DNA from: Dokdonia sinensis
GTDB lineage: Bacteria > Bacteroidota > Bacteroidia > Flavobacteriales > Flavobacteriaceae
Assembly: GCF_003688895.1 (NCBI RefSeq)
Contig: NZ_REFV01000001.1
Location: 413,503 to 477,502, forward strand
Length of the DNA: 64,000 nt
Direction of reading: 5' to 3'
Position numbers and translations under genes: made by a program. The notes below the pieces were generated by a model. That model searched no databases and had not been told where the DNA came from. It saw nothing but the letters and a program-made list of their open reading frames with translations. This document shows, piece by piece, positions 35,082-44,197 of this stretch. Numbering within the stretch: position 1 is the stretch's first letter; every line of letters begins with the position of its first letter.

Positions 35082-38000
35082 TTAAAATGTTAAGTTGAGT
35101 GCAAAGCTGAAACGCTTCGTGTTTGGAAATGAATTCCAGTCTATTCCTACTCTTCCTGGATCGAAAGAGAAGCTATTTACCTCTGGATCAAAACCGCTGT
35201 AATCTGTAATTAACCAGAGATTTTGTCCTGATACAGAGAAGTAAGCACTATCTAATGGACTGTTATCGCCTAATGGCAATTGATAACCCAAGGTGATATT
35301 ACTCAGTCTCAAGAAACTCCCATCCTCAACAATACGGTCAGTAAACCCTGTTTCATCTGCTAGGTCATATCCAACTCTAGGGAAAGTACCGTTAGGATTA
35401 TCTGCGCGGTAAGCATTCTCGTAAGCCTCCGTTCTTATGTTATTACCGTTGTTGTCTGCATATCCTTCCCTTAGTAAGTTTCCGTTTGCAATGTCATTAC
35501 CTTCTACACCATTAAAAAAGAAACTCAGGGACACTCCTTTGTAACTCGCTTGTGAGCCGAAACCATATGTAAAGTCTGGGTTAGGATCTCCAATAATTGT
35601 AAGGTCTGAATCTGTAATATCCCCGTCTCCGTTCTGGTCTATTATAGCAACATCTCCTAGCTGGGCAGGATTACCTCTGAAGGATGGGGCATTTGCAAGT
35701 TCTTCTTCAGAAGAAATAATACCGTCTGTGGCAAAGCCGTAAAATAAGGCTGGTGCTTCTCCTTCAATAAAAATGTTTGCGGGTGTTTTAAAGAAATTAC
35801 CTCCCGAAACCTGTCTTCCTAGGAAAGCGCTATATGTTGCATTTCCGAAAGTTGCTGGTGGAATACCAAGATTTCCAATTTCGTTCCGATTCACAGATAG
35901 ATTTCCAAAAACATTCCAAGTGAAGTTATCATTATCAATAATATCCGCGTTTATAGCAAATTCAATTCCTTTATTTGTTAAATCTCCTTGATTTGCAAAA
36001 TAGTTCTCAAATCCTGTAGACGGACCTATCTCGACATTAAGTAGTAAGTCTGTAATCTCTTTATGATACACGTCTATAGTTCCAGTAAAGCGATCATTTA
36101 AGAATCCGAAATCGATCCCTGCATTGTACTGACTTGTTGTTTCCCAAGTAAGATCAGGATTGGCCAAGTTTGTTGGAATAATTGCGGTGAGCGGATTGTT
36201 CTCATCGTCAGAATATGGCGTTTGAGTTGGGCCATACGGAGTAAGTGTTCGATAATTAGGAATACTCTGGTTTCCTGTTAATCCCCAACCTACTCTCACT
36301 TTGAGATCTGATAAAGATTCAGACTTTCTTAAAAATTTCTCTTTATTCAGTTTCCAAGCAAATGCGACTGCTGGAAAGTGACCGAAACGCTCACCACGAG
36401 CAAATTTACTTGATCCATCTGCACGGTAGGTCGCTGTAAAAAGATACTTATTGTAGAGCGTATAATTTAAACGCCCCAGGAAAGACACGATACTTTCTTG
36501 TTGTTTATCAAAAAATGGCACCTGTTGTACTTGACCGAAAGAGATACCGTCTGCGCGTAAATCTTGATTAGGAAAATCTGATGCTTGGTTTGCTGTTCTC
36601 TTGATTGTACTTTGATCCCAAGTGGTTCCAACGGTTCCATCAAGCTTATGGTTTTTATTAAATTTTTTCTTAAACATTAAAGTATTATCGATGTTATAAC
36701 GAAAACGCTCTAACGTACTAATCCCAGCTTCCCCGTTTGCCTGTCGACCACGGAAGATGTTTGTTCCGTACCAGATAGAACGTTCTTTGTTTCTAAAATC
36801 TGTTCCTATACGTGCTCTATACTTAAATACCTCTGAAATTTTATAATCTAAAGTCAAAGCTCCTAAAAGACGCAGCTCATTTGATAGATCATCGTAATCT
36901 TCGATCCAGGCTTGTGGACCATCAATAACTTCGGTAAAATCTAAGCCATCATTGTTTTCATCAAAATTTTCAAATGGCGCACCACTTATAATCTGGCGTA
37001 CCAGGTTGTTGTTTGTCCCACCGAGATTATCGGTTCCTTTAGAAGCAGAATTTTCTAAATATGAAGCACCTATTTTTGTGGTGAGTTCTAGCTTTCGCGA
37101 AAGCGTATTATCCAAATTCATTGTGAAATCAGTACGCTTTGCAAATGCCCTAGGAACAATACCCTCATTTTTAAGATGTCCTCCTGCAAAATAGAATTTA
37201 TTCTTTTCTCCACCGCCATAAATTGAAATCCTATTATTTGTTGTGATGGCTGTGCGATACGTGTCGTCACTCCAATCTACAGGAGTAAGCCTAGGAATCG
37301 TCTCAGAATTTGCCAGCATAAAGGCCTCGTCCATTTGAAACTCTGCATAAGTCCCATCAGGATAAACGAAGAACTTAGGGTCAAAATCTTGATTTGCTCT
37401 AACTTCATTCTGATACTGAACATAACCCGCAGTATCTAAAACGTCTATATTGTTTGTAAGCCTTCCTATTTGAACTGTTGAAGAAAAACTATACTTGGTT
37501 TCTCCCGCTTTTCCTCTCTTAGTGGTTATGATTATAACACCATTTGCGCCTCTAGATCCATAAATCGCCGTTGCCGAAGCATCTTTAAGCACCTGAATGC
37601 TTTCAATATCTTGTGGATTTATACCAGTAATTCCTCCTTGTGGCGCGAGGTAACTGCTTCCACCAGAAAGCGGATCAAACGTATCCTCTGTGGCAGAGTC
37701 TACAATCACGCCGTCTATAACGTAAAGCGGTTGTGTATTTCCAGTTAGACTATTGATCCCGCGGATACTAACACTAGATGGTGCTCCAGGCTCTGTACCA
37801 TTGTTTGTTATTTGAACACCGGCGGCGCGACCTTGGAGTATCCCTTCTATATTCGGGTTTACAGCTACATTATCTCTTTTAGGATCAATTGTAGTAATGG
37901 CTCCAGTAACATCCCGCCTATTTACTTCTCCGTATCCTATTACTACAACCTGTGCAAGTTGCTCTGCATTTTCCTCTAGAACAATACTAACGGGTGTCGT

Positions 38001-38252
38001 AGTACTTTCTACCTTAACTTCTATAGATGTATAGCCCAGATAGCTTACCGTTAGATAGGCTGGCATCCTGCCGACATTGATTGTAAAATTACCATCAAAG
38101 TCTGTGACGACTCCGTTAGTTGTTCCATTTTCTAGAACCGAGGCACCTAGTAATGGAGTATCATTTTCATCTGTAATGGTTCCTGTGACCGTTTGCTGTG
38201 CAAATGCTATTACTGGTAGTAAGAGCAAAAGTGTGGAGAATATTTTCTTCAT
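35082..38252 (-). CDS. SusC/RagA-family TonB-dependent outer membrane transporter
   Basis: A 1056-residue protein with a signal peptide (LLLLLPVIAFAQ). The N-terminal carboxypeptidase-D regulatory-like domain (about 20-105, TVTGTITDENDTPLLGASV) is followed by a plug domain (about 115-235; VSIRGINSLTGNTQPLYVIDG; SIQVLKDASATAIYGSRGANGVIIITTKRG) and a beta-barrel ending NTKRFSFALNLTF with terminal Phe. It imports oligosaccharides using TonB energy together with SusD. It is the first gene of the SusCD-GH3-sulfatase unit. The adjacent HTCS gene, same strand and 178 bp upstream, is the likely regulator. One repeat copy gives TLSRKL inside the barrel. Confidence 0.95.
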   Translation of the reverse strand: MKKIFSTLLLLLPVIAFAQQTVTGTITDENDTPLLGASVLENGTTNGVVTDFDGNFTINVGRMPAYLTVSYLGYTSIEVKVESTTTPVSIVLEENAEQLAQVVVIGYGEVNRRDVTGAITTIDPKRDNVAVNPNIEGILQGRAAGVQITNNGTEPGAPSSVSIRGINSLTGNTQPLYVIDGVIVDSATEDTFDPLSGGSSYLAPQGGITGINPQDIESIQVLKDASATAIYGSRGANGVIIITTKRGKAGETKYSFSSTVQIGRLTNNIDVLDTAGYVQYQNEVRANQDFDPKFFVYPDGTYAEFQMDEAFMLANSETIPRLTPVDWSDDTYRTAITTNNRISIYGGGEKNKFYFAGGHLKNEGIVPRAFAKRTDFTMNLDNTLSRKLELTTKIGASYLENSASKGTDNLGGTNNNLVRQIISGAPFENFDENNDGLDFTEVIDGPQAWIEDYDDLSNELRLLGALTLDYKISEVFKYRARIGTDFRNKERSIWYGTNIFRGRQANGEAGISTLERFRYNIDNTLMFKKKFNKNHKLDGTVGTTWDQSTIKRTANQASDFPNQDLRADGISFGQVQQVPFFDKQQESIVSFLGRLNYTLYNKYLFTATYRADGSSKFARGERFGHFPAVAFAWKLNKEKFLRKSESLSDLKVRVGWGLTGNQSIPNYRTLTPYGPTQTPYSDDENNPLTAIIPTNLANPDLTWETTSQYNAGIDFGFLNDRFTGTIDVYHKEITDLLLNVEIGPSTGFENYFANQGDLTNKGIEFAINADIIDNDNFTWNVFGNLSVNRNEIGNLGIPPATFGNATYSAFLGRQVSGGNFFKTPANIFIEGEAPALFYGFATDGIISSEEELANAPSFRGNPAQLGDVAIIDQNGDGDITDSDLTIIGDPNPDFTYGFGSQASYKGVSLSFFFNGVEGNDIANGNLLREGYADNNGNNIRTEAYENAYRADNPNGTFPRVGYDLADETGFTDRIVEDGSFLRLSNITLGYQLPLGDNSPLDSAYFSVSGQNLWLITDYSGFDPEVNSFSFDPGRVGIDWNSFPNTKRFSFALNLTF
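37091..37105. repeat. GCTTTCGCGAAAGC palindrome inside susC-like gene
   Basis: Perfect core read as TLSRKLELTT at a barrel strand edge, at about residue 385. Confidence 0.95.
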
Positions 38253-38430
38253 AGGTTGTCAAATACGTTTGTGCTAAAGTACTTGATTACCTAAATGAAG
38301 AGGTTTAAAAAACAATCACAAAGGGTTTACTAATTGTCAAAACATTAGAAATAAGCGACTTTTCTAGCTTCAGAAAATTATTTTCGCAAATAATCTTAGA
38401 AAAAATTAGCAACCTCAAAATGATTATATT

Positions 38431-41400
38431 CTAGTTATCTGATGATTTTTTTAAGCTCTCAATAAAGCTTGTCGGTGTCATTCCATAGAATTTTTTAAAG
38501 GAGGTGCTAAAATATTTCGGATTTGAAAAACCAGAATTATACGCGACTTCCTTGATACTCATATCACCTTTTATAAGCAGCTTTTTAGAATACTTTAATT
38601 TTGTATCAATTATAAAATCTTGGGGAGAGAGGTCTACTAAATTTTTGAGCTTCATATATAAGGAGGTGCGACTCATCCCAAAATTCTTCGAAAGATCGTG
38701 CACCGAGAAGTTACCATCAGCTATGTTTTCTATTATATTTTTCTTGAGCTTCTTTAAGAATTTACGATCCTTCTTGTTTCTAAAGTTCTGAGCGCTGTCA
38801 GCATCTCCTTCTTGAATATACTTTTTTTGAAGCTTCTTTTGGGTTTTTAGGGTGTTGACAATTTTAGCAAACAGAAAATCCATATTAATAGGCTTCTCTA
38901 TGTATTCGGAAATACCACTTTTAATACTCTCTAATTTCTGGATGCTATTCTGTAACACCGTGAGCATAAATACAGGAATATGATTTAGGTTAATATCGTC
39001 TTTTAACAGCTTTGCCATTTGCATTCCATCCATTTCAGGCATTATAAGATCTGTTAGGATAATATCTGGGAAAACCTCGCTCGCAATTTTAAGTCCCTCA
39101 ACGCCATTACTGGCTTCGTAAACTTGGAAGTATACACCCAAGGTATCTATCAAGTTTTCGCGCAACTCATCATTATCCTCTACAATAAGTATTTTTTTAT
39201 CACTATAATCTTCCAGGTCAGTTTGCTCCGTTATACCACTTACAATGCTTTGTGCCATATCGTGTTTAGATACTCGCTCGTCGTTGCGCAAGGCAATTAG
39301 GTTCTTAAGGACGACCGTGAATGTAGTTCCTACATTCTCTTCACTTTTAAAACTGATATTTCCTCCTATTTTATCTATTATATTTTTGACCATCATCAGT
39401 CCTAGTCCCGTTCCTGGTCGCTGGCTGTTAATTACATTGCGCGCTCGATAGTATTTTTTTAAGATGTGAACCTGCTGGTCCTTAGGAATCCCTAGACCCT
39501 GATCGGCAATTTGGAACTCAAAATCTCCAGATTTTGTTTTGGAGATGTTAAGGGTTATTAAACCGCCATCTTTAGAATATTTTACCGCATTAGAAAATAG
39601 ATTAAGAAAAATCTTGCGCAGCACTTCTTTGTCAAAATAGAAAGCACTTCCCGTCCAATGATTATTCACTTTGATTTCTAGACCACGTTCCTTGATCATC
39701 GGGTCAAAGTTATAGATCATTTTCTGCACCATACGATTAATACTAATTTCCGTAACATCGTTTATCACTCTGTCGGTCGAAGTAACTTTGTGAAAGTTGA
39801 GCATTTGCTCAAAAAGACCATTTACACGACCTATAGTAGTCTTTATACGCTTTCTGGTTTCCTCTCCAGAGCCGTCAATTTCATTGGCACTATTATCCAG
39901 TGAAGACATTAATATCGTGAGCGGTGTCTTTATCTCGTGCGTAATATTGTTATAAAAATCTATTTGCTCATCTGCGTTGCGCTTATTTACAATAACTTTT
40001 GTAAAATGAACAATCAGTAAAAAAATTCCAATGGCCATTAGTCCATAAATAATGAATGCCCACCAACATAGGTACCACGGTGTACTTATCTGAACTACAA
40101 TCTGGCGCTCCTCACCGAACTGGTCGTACTTATTTGCCGCACGCACTTTAAAAATATATTCTCCAGACGGTAAGTTTGTATAGTTAGCCACATTCTGAAC
40201 AGATGGTTCTGACCAATCGTCTTGAAAACCCTCCAATTTCCAGCTATATGTAATCCTATTTGCCGAACTATGAGAAATTCCAATAAATTTAAAAGAAATT
40301 GAATTCTCATCACTCTCGAGCTCAATGATGTCAGTCTGATTGATATGCTTACCTAGCGGTTTTGAAGTAGCCTCTACAACATCATTAAAAAGTCGAAATT
40401 CATCAAAATGTATGACCGGTGCATTCCCGCTCTCGACTATTCTATCTGGATTAAACAACGTTACTCCCTCTACTCCACCAAATGCAAATAGATTATCGCT
40501 TATTTTTTTATATGCTCCATAATTAAATTCTGTCCCTGCGAGCCCATCTTTTTCGGTAAAAACCTGAATGAGCGTGTCGTTTTCTGTAATCGATATGTGT
40601 GCAAGTCCCTTTGTTGTACTCGCCCAATAAATCCCATCCTCCTGCTTTATAATCCCTTGAACAATGTCTGACGGCATACCAGAAGCTAAATTGATTTTAT
40701 GAAGCTTGTCATTTTCGGGAGCATAAAAAACTAAACCAGATCCATTTGTTCCTAAAACTATATGTCCTTTACTATCTTGTACGACACTATTAATGGTAGA
40801 GTATCGCAATGCGCTTTCAGAAGGTGATAATTGCTCAATACGTTTAAAGGTTTTCTCCTTTCCATTAATATTGAAAACTCCATTTCTTCCTACCGCCAGC
40901 ATCGTACCGTCGTTAGACTCATAAAACGATTTGAGTTGCTGGATAGAGTATGTATCTACATCATTATTGGGATAAATTACTGCGAGATCCCCTGAGAGTC
41001 CTCCTACCCAAACCGCTCCTGCTGAATCTTTTTTAATCGCATAAACCTTTGAGGCAATTTCTTTTGTAGAGATATCTCTTATAGAAGTAGCTTCGAGGGA
41101 GTCTATATTTACACGATAAAGTCCGTCATTATAGGTCCCGACCCACATAAAATCACCAGCAGATTCTAAAGCAAGTACAATGTCTGGGTTAGTATTACGC
41201 TTTCGCGAAAGCGTACGTATATGCATCCAATTCCCACTATCTACATCCCAAATACTGACCCCGTTTTTTGTACCAAACCACCTTCTTCCTTTTTTATCAA
41301 TAGCGATAGCTCTTGTAAAGTCAGAGACCAAACTATTAGGCTCATTTATCTCGTGCTGTACTTTTATAAACGGTAATGCGGTCGTGTCATAATAATTAAT

Positions 41401-42357
41401 CCCACCTCCATAGGTAGCTAACCATAGAAACCCCTCTTTGCCAAAGGTCAAATCATACACTCCATTACTAGATAGTGAGTTTTTCTTGTTTTCATTATTA
41501 GTATGGTGCATCACGAGCTCATTACTCGCCGAAAACGTGAACAGCCCATCACCATCTGTCGCTACGTAAATAGCTCCGGCACTATCTGATAGGATGTCTT
41601 TAATAGGAAATCCTGATGAAACATTAATGGGCGCAGGGACTAGATTATCTAAACTACTATTAATAGTAAATAAGACCCCATCGTCTGTACCCACCCAGAT
41701 TGTCCTATTTACTTTACTTAAAGAAGAAATACTCTTAGCTGTTTCCTGAGGTAGAAAAATAGACTCTATAGTATCAGTAATTGGATTAAAGAGAAACAAC
41801 CCTTGTTTAGTACCTAGGATAATCATCTCGCCATAAGTTTCGACGTCTTCGATTATCAAATTATCAAGCAAACGATTAATATTAGGACTCTCTTCTGATT
41901 GAGAAACGCGCCAGAGTCCATTAAAACCAGCCACCCAGATAGTACCAGAAGCATCTTGAGTAATCGCTTTTATATTACTGGGGTTAATATCTAGCGCACT
42001 CGGAACCATTTCAAAAGCATCAAGGTCTTCATTGTACTGAGAAAGTCCCTTTTCTGAACCTGCCCAGATTCTATCCTGAGCATCTATAAATAAGGATTGA
42101 TGTCTATTACCTAAAATTTCAGGAATACCATTATAGCTATTGTAAATAGTAAGATTGGCAGAATTGTAACGCAAAATACCTTCCTCAGAAGCAATCCATA
42201 TATTACCTTTAGCATCTTGTTCGACAGCATAAGTGATGCTTTGAGTAGTCACGTTTTCACCTTTAAGCTGTGTAAAATCTACAGCATTCTGAGCGCGACA
42301 ACATGCTGAACATAGTGCTACAACAACAATAATAATTAAGGATAATAAATATTTCAC
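38431..42357 (-). CDS. hybrid two-component system regulator (HTCS) of the polysaccharide locus
   Basis: A 1308-residue one-protein two-component system. A signal peptide and a periplasmic sensor with many Reg_prop-type beta-propeller repeats (GNIWIASEEGILRY, DRIWAGSEKGLSQY, GTIWVAGFNGLWRV...) cover about 25-690. A Y_Y_Y domain (about 690-760; YSWKLEGFQDDWSE...YTNLPSGEYIFKVRA) and a membrane segment (about 765-785) follow. The kinase has H808 in THEIKTPL and an ATPase with GTGLGLMMVKNI. The receiver (about 1055-1170) has D1103, and an AraC-type helix-turn-helix domain lies at about 1200-1305. It should sense an oligosaccharide in the periplasm and activate susC and partner genes. A repeat copy in the propeller gives TLSRKR. 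Confidence 0.95.
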   Translation of the reverse strand: MKYLLSLIIIVVVALCSACCRAQNAVDFTQLKGENVTTQSITYAVEQDAKGNIWIASEEGILRYNSANLTIYNSYNGIPEILGNRHQSLFIDAQDRIWAGSEKGLSQYNEDLDAFEMVPSALDINPSNIKAITQDASGTIWVAGFNGLWRVSQSEESPNINRLLDNLIIEDVETYGEMIILGTKQGLFLFNPITDTIESIFLPQETAKSISSLSKVNRTIWVGTDDGVLFTINSSLDNLVPAPINVSSGFPIKDILSDSAGAIYVATDGDGLFTFSASNELVMHHTNNENKKNSLSSNGVYDLTFGKEGFLWLATYGGGINYYDTTALPFIKVQHEINEPNSLVSDFTRAIAIDKKGRRWFGTKNGVSIWDVDSGNWMHIRTLSRKRNTNPDIVLALESAGDFMWVGTYNDGLYRVNIDSLEATSIRDISTKEIASKVYAIKKDSAGAVWVGGLSGDLAVIYPNNDVDTYSIQQLKSFYESNDGTMLAVGRNGVFNINGKEKTFKRIEQLSPSESALRYSTINSVVQDSKGHIVLGTNGSGLVFYAPENDKLHKINLASGMPSDIVQGIIKQEDGIYWASTTKGLAHISITENDTLIQVFTEKDGLAGTEFNYGAYKKISDNLFAFGGVEGVTLFNPDRIVESGNAPVIHFDEFRLFNDVVEATSKPLGKHINQTDIIELESDENSISFKFIGISHSSANRITYSWKLEGFQDDWSEPSVQNVANYTNLPSGEYIFKVRAANKYDQFGEERQIVVQISTPWYLCWWAFIIYGLMAIGIFLLIVHFTKVIVNKRNADEQIDFYNNITHEIKTPLTILMSSLDNSANEIDGSGEETRKRIKTTIGRVNGLFEQMLNFHKVTSTDRVINDVTEISINRMVQKMIYNFDPMIKERGLEIKVNNHWTGSAFYFDKEVLRKIFLNLFSNAVKYSKDGGLITLNISKTKSGDFEFQIADQGLGIPKDQQVHILKKYYRARNVINSQRPGTGLGLMMVKNIIDKIGGNISFKSEENVGTTFTVVLKNLIALRNDERVSKHDMAQSIVSGITEQTDLEDYSDKKILIVEDNDELRENLIDTLGVYFQVYEASNGVEGLKIASEVFPDIILTDLIMPEMDGMQMAKLLKDDINLNHIPVFMLTVLQNSIQKLESIKSGISEYIEKPINMDFLFAKIVNTLKTQKKLQKKYIQEGDADSAQNFRNKKDRKFLKKLKKNIIENIADGNFSVHDLSKNFGMSRTSLYMKLKNLVDLSPQDFIIDTKLKYSKKLLIKGDMSIKEVAYNSGFSNPKYFSTSFKKFYGMTPTSFIESLKKSSDN
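41196..41215. repeat. GCTTTCGCGAAAGC palindrome inside HTCS sensor domain
   Basis: A 20-bp perfect palindrome (TACGC/GCGTA arms) read as RTLSRKRNT in a propeller loop. Confidence 0.95.
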
Positions 42358-42404
42358 TTGCGGGGCTTCTAGCCGTCTAAATTAATAAACCTCAACTTAA
42401 AAAC

Positions 42405-42412
42405 TAAATTTG
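42405..42412 (+). promoter_or_regulatory. candidate -7 promoter box for the formylglycine-generating enzyme gene
   Basis: TAAATTTG, an exact TAnnTTTG match that ends seven bases before the ATG at 42420. Transcription would begin within a few bases of the start codon. No clear -33 TTTG is present in the 62-bp divergent gap shared with the HTCS gene. Confidence 0.45.
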
Positions 42413-42419
42413 TTACCTC

Positions 42420-43538
42420 ATGAATACTAAAAAACCACTACAAGGTAGTTTTTTCCTACTGATTATCATGTTGTTACCTCTACTAGGTTGCAAAAACAAT
42501 AATGAAAAAAAGAGTGTACGTATAGAGGACGAAATTTCATTTACGCCAACTGAATCAAAACCTGAAAATATTGAAACTCCAAAAGGAATGGTTTGGGTTC
42601 CTGGACGAACCTTTATGCAAGGAGCGATAACAGACGACCCTTATGCAATGCCTCGAGAGAGACCTGCTCATCCCGTGGTTGTAGATGGCTTTTTTATAGA
42701 TGCTACAGAAGTAACAAATGCAGCGTTTTCTAAATTTGTCAATGCGACAAACTATATTACCATTGCAGAGCGTCCTATAGATTGGGAAGTGATGAAGAAA
42801 GAATTACCTGCAGGCACGCCAAAACCTCACGACTCGATCTTACAACCAGGTTCTCTTGTTTTTAATAAAGAAGTACGCGGTGTGGTAGGTATGGAAAATT
42901 ATGGACAATGGTGGGCTTGGAAAATAGGTGCCAACTGGAAACAACCCTACGGTCCAGGAAGTTCTATAAAAGGACAAGACAACTATCCCGTAATACACAT
43001 TGCTTACGAAGACGCTCTCGCATATTGTAATTGGGCAAATAGGAGGCTCCCCACAGAAGCCGAATGGGAACTTGCAGCTCAGGGTGCAAATAATCACGAG
43101 ACCTATACTTGGGGAAATGATGCATCGCAACTAGAAGATAGAGCAAATACTTGGACAGGTAAATTCCCAACAGAAAATACTGGTGAGGACGGCTTTGAAT
43201 ATATTGCTCCTACAAAATCATTTGCCCCAAATTCTTTAGGTATTTACGATATGCTAGGAAATGTTTGGGAATGGACGAGCGATGTATACAATCAGAACTA
43301 TTATGCTAGTTTGGACAATAATAAACCCACTATTAATCCACAAGGAGCTTTGGAATATTACAACCCACAGAATCCCTATCAGATAGAGATGGTGATGAAA
43401 GGTGGGTCATACCTATGTCACGACTCATATTGCGCGAGCTTTAGGATTTCTGCACGTATGTCTACCAGTAAAGATTCTGGATCTGATCACCTAGGGTTCA
43501 GAACGGTGGCCACGGTTAATATGCTAGAAGGTAATTAA
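42420..43538 (+). CDS. formylglycine-generating enzyme (sulfatase-modifying factor), lipoprotein
   Basis: A 372-residue FGE-sulfatase domain protein. The lipoprotein signal (LLIIMLLPLLGC, Cys 24) predicts export. The domain opens MVWVPGRTFMQGA (57-69) and contains RRLPTEAEWELAAQG (208-222), GNVWEWTSDVY (280-290) and GGSYLCHDSYCASFR (328-342), ending DHLGFRTV. C333 and C338 lie five apart, as do the two active-site cysteines of human FGE (C336 and C341), so this looks like a true enzyme rather than a structural homologue. FGE oxidises Cys of C-x-P-x-R to formylglycine using oxygen and copper. It is divergent from the HTCS gene and close to seven sulfatase genes with that motif. Confidence 0.9.
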   Translation: MNTKKPLQGSFFLLIIMLLPLLGCKNNNEKKSVRIEDEISFTPTESKPENIETPKGMVWVPGRTFMQGAITDDPYAMPRERPAHPVVVDGFFIDATEVTNAAFSKFVNATNYITIAERPIDWEVMKKELPAGTPKPHDSILQPGSLVFNKEVRGVVGMENYGQWWAWKIGANWKQPYGPGSSIKGQDNYPVIHIAYEDALAYCNWANRRLPTEAEWELAAQGANNHETYTWGNDASQLEDRANTWTGKFPTENTGEDGFEYIAPTKSFAPNSLGIYDMLGNVWEWTSDVYNQNYYASLDNNKPTINPQGALEYYNPQNPYQIEMVMKGGSYLCHDSYCASFRISARMSTSKDSGSDHLGFRTVATVNMLEGN

Positions 43539-44197
43539 CTATAATCTATCACGTTAATAGTCTTATTTTAAAATTTACAAATCAAATACTTTTCATCCCA
43601 GTAATCAACGGCACACAAGTATCTTCAGAAATCTACTATGCAATAGTCAACAGCAATCTAAAATAATTTTGACTACTCCGTCTAAAAAGGGTTACTATCT
43701 TGACGTGCTCTATGTAAAAACCTGCATAAAAGAAAGTAAGACAGGGAACTACTCTTACCGCGACATTAGTTTCAAGATTTATGAGCGATATTGAGAGTGT
43801 TCGGAATCTTATAACGGACTTAATGTAACTCGTAAGAGTACGATTACAAAAGTAATTTTGCTTATTCTGCTCATTAATATCAATCCGTGGATGACGCCCT
43901 TTGACTTCCCGTTGGGCTTTTTGCGTTTAAAGCGCTTGGCGCATTTAAATACATGTCTAATATTCAGCGTACAAGGGAGAATAAAAAACTCAGTTCCCTA
44001 AAGCTCATATAGTTATAGAACTTTAGAGTCAAAATCACAAATATTTTGATTTTAAACTGACTAAAAATTTGTCAATTAATTTAGAATATTTATGAAAAAG
44101 GTTCAAGCAGAATATACCCACTTCTGGGTATTTCACATAAAAATGCCATGTGTTTATTTTGAGGTTTTACAAATCGCACCTTAAAATCTCTCTCAAA
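43539..44197. other. intergenic stretch holding the ABC gene fragment
   Basis: Besides the fragment at 43761-43987, no intact gene is visible. The 3' part is AT-rich and must hold the promoter of the giant T9SS protein gene; no perfect TAnnTTTG box was found. Confidence 0.5.
43761..43987 (+). pseudogene. decayed fragment of an ABC exporter gene (copy of part of 49166-50920)
   Basis: From about GCGACATTAGTTTCAAGA to GGGAGAATAAA the bases follow 49535-49770 of the intact ABC transporter gene with many substitutions and small gaps. Shared stretches include CTTATTCTGCTCAT, ATCAATCCGTGGATGACGC, CCCGTTGGGCTTTTTG and TTTAAATACAT. Stops and frameshifts break every frame. Only an internal transmembrane-domain piece remains. 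It lies about 5.7 kb upstream of the intact gene, on the same strand, with the giant repeat gene between them. Confidence 0.8.

Noticed and set aside
31133-38252. Whether the SusCD unit could be part of the integrated element at 4458
   Set aside because: About 25 kb and several ordinary units separate them, the tRNA fragment indicates the element lies on the other side, and no mobile gene borders the locus.
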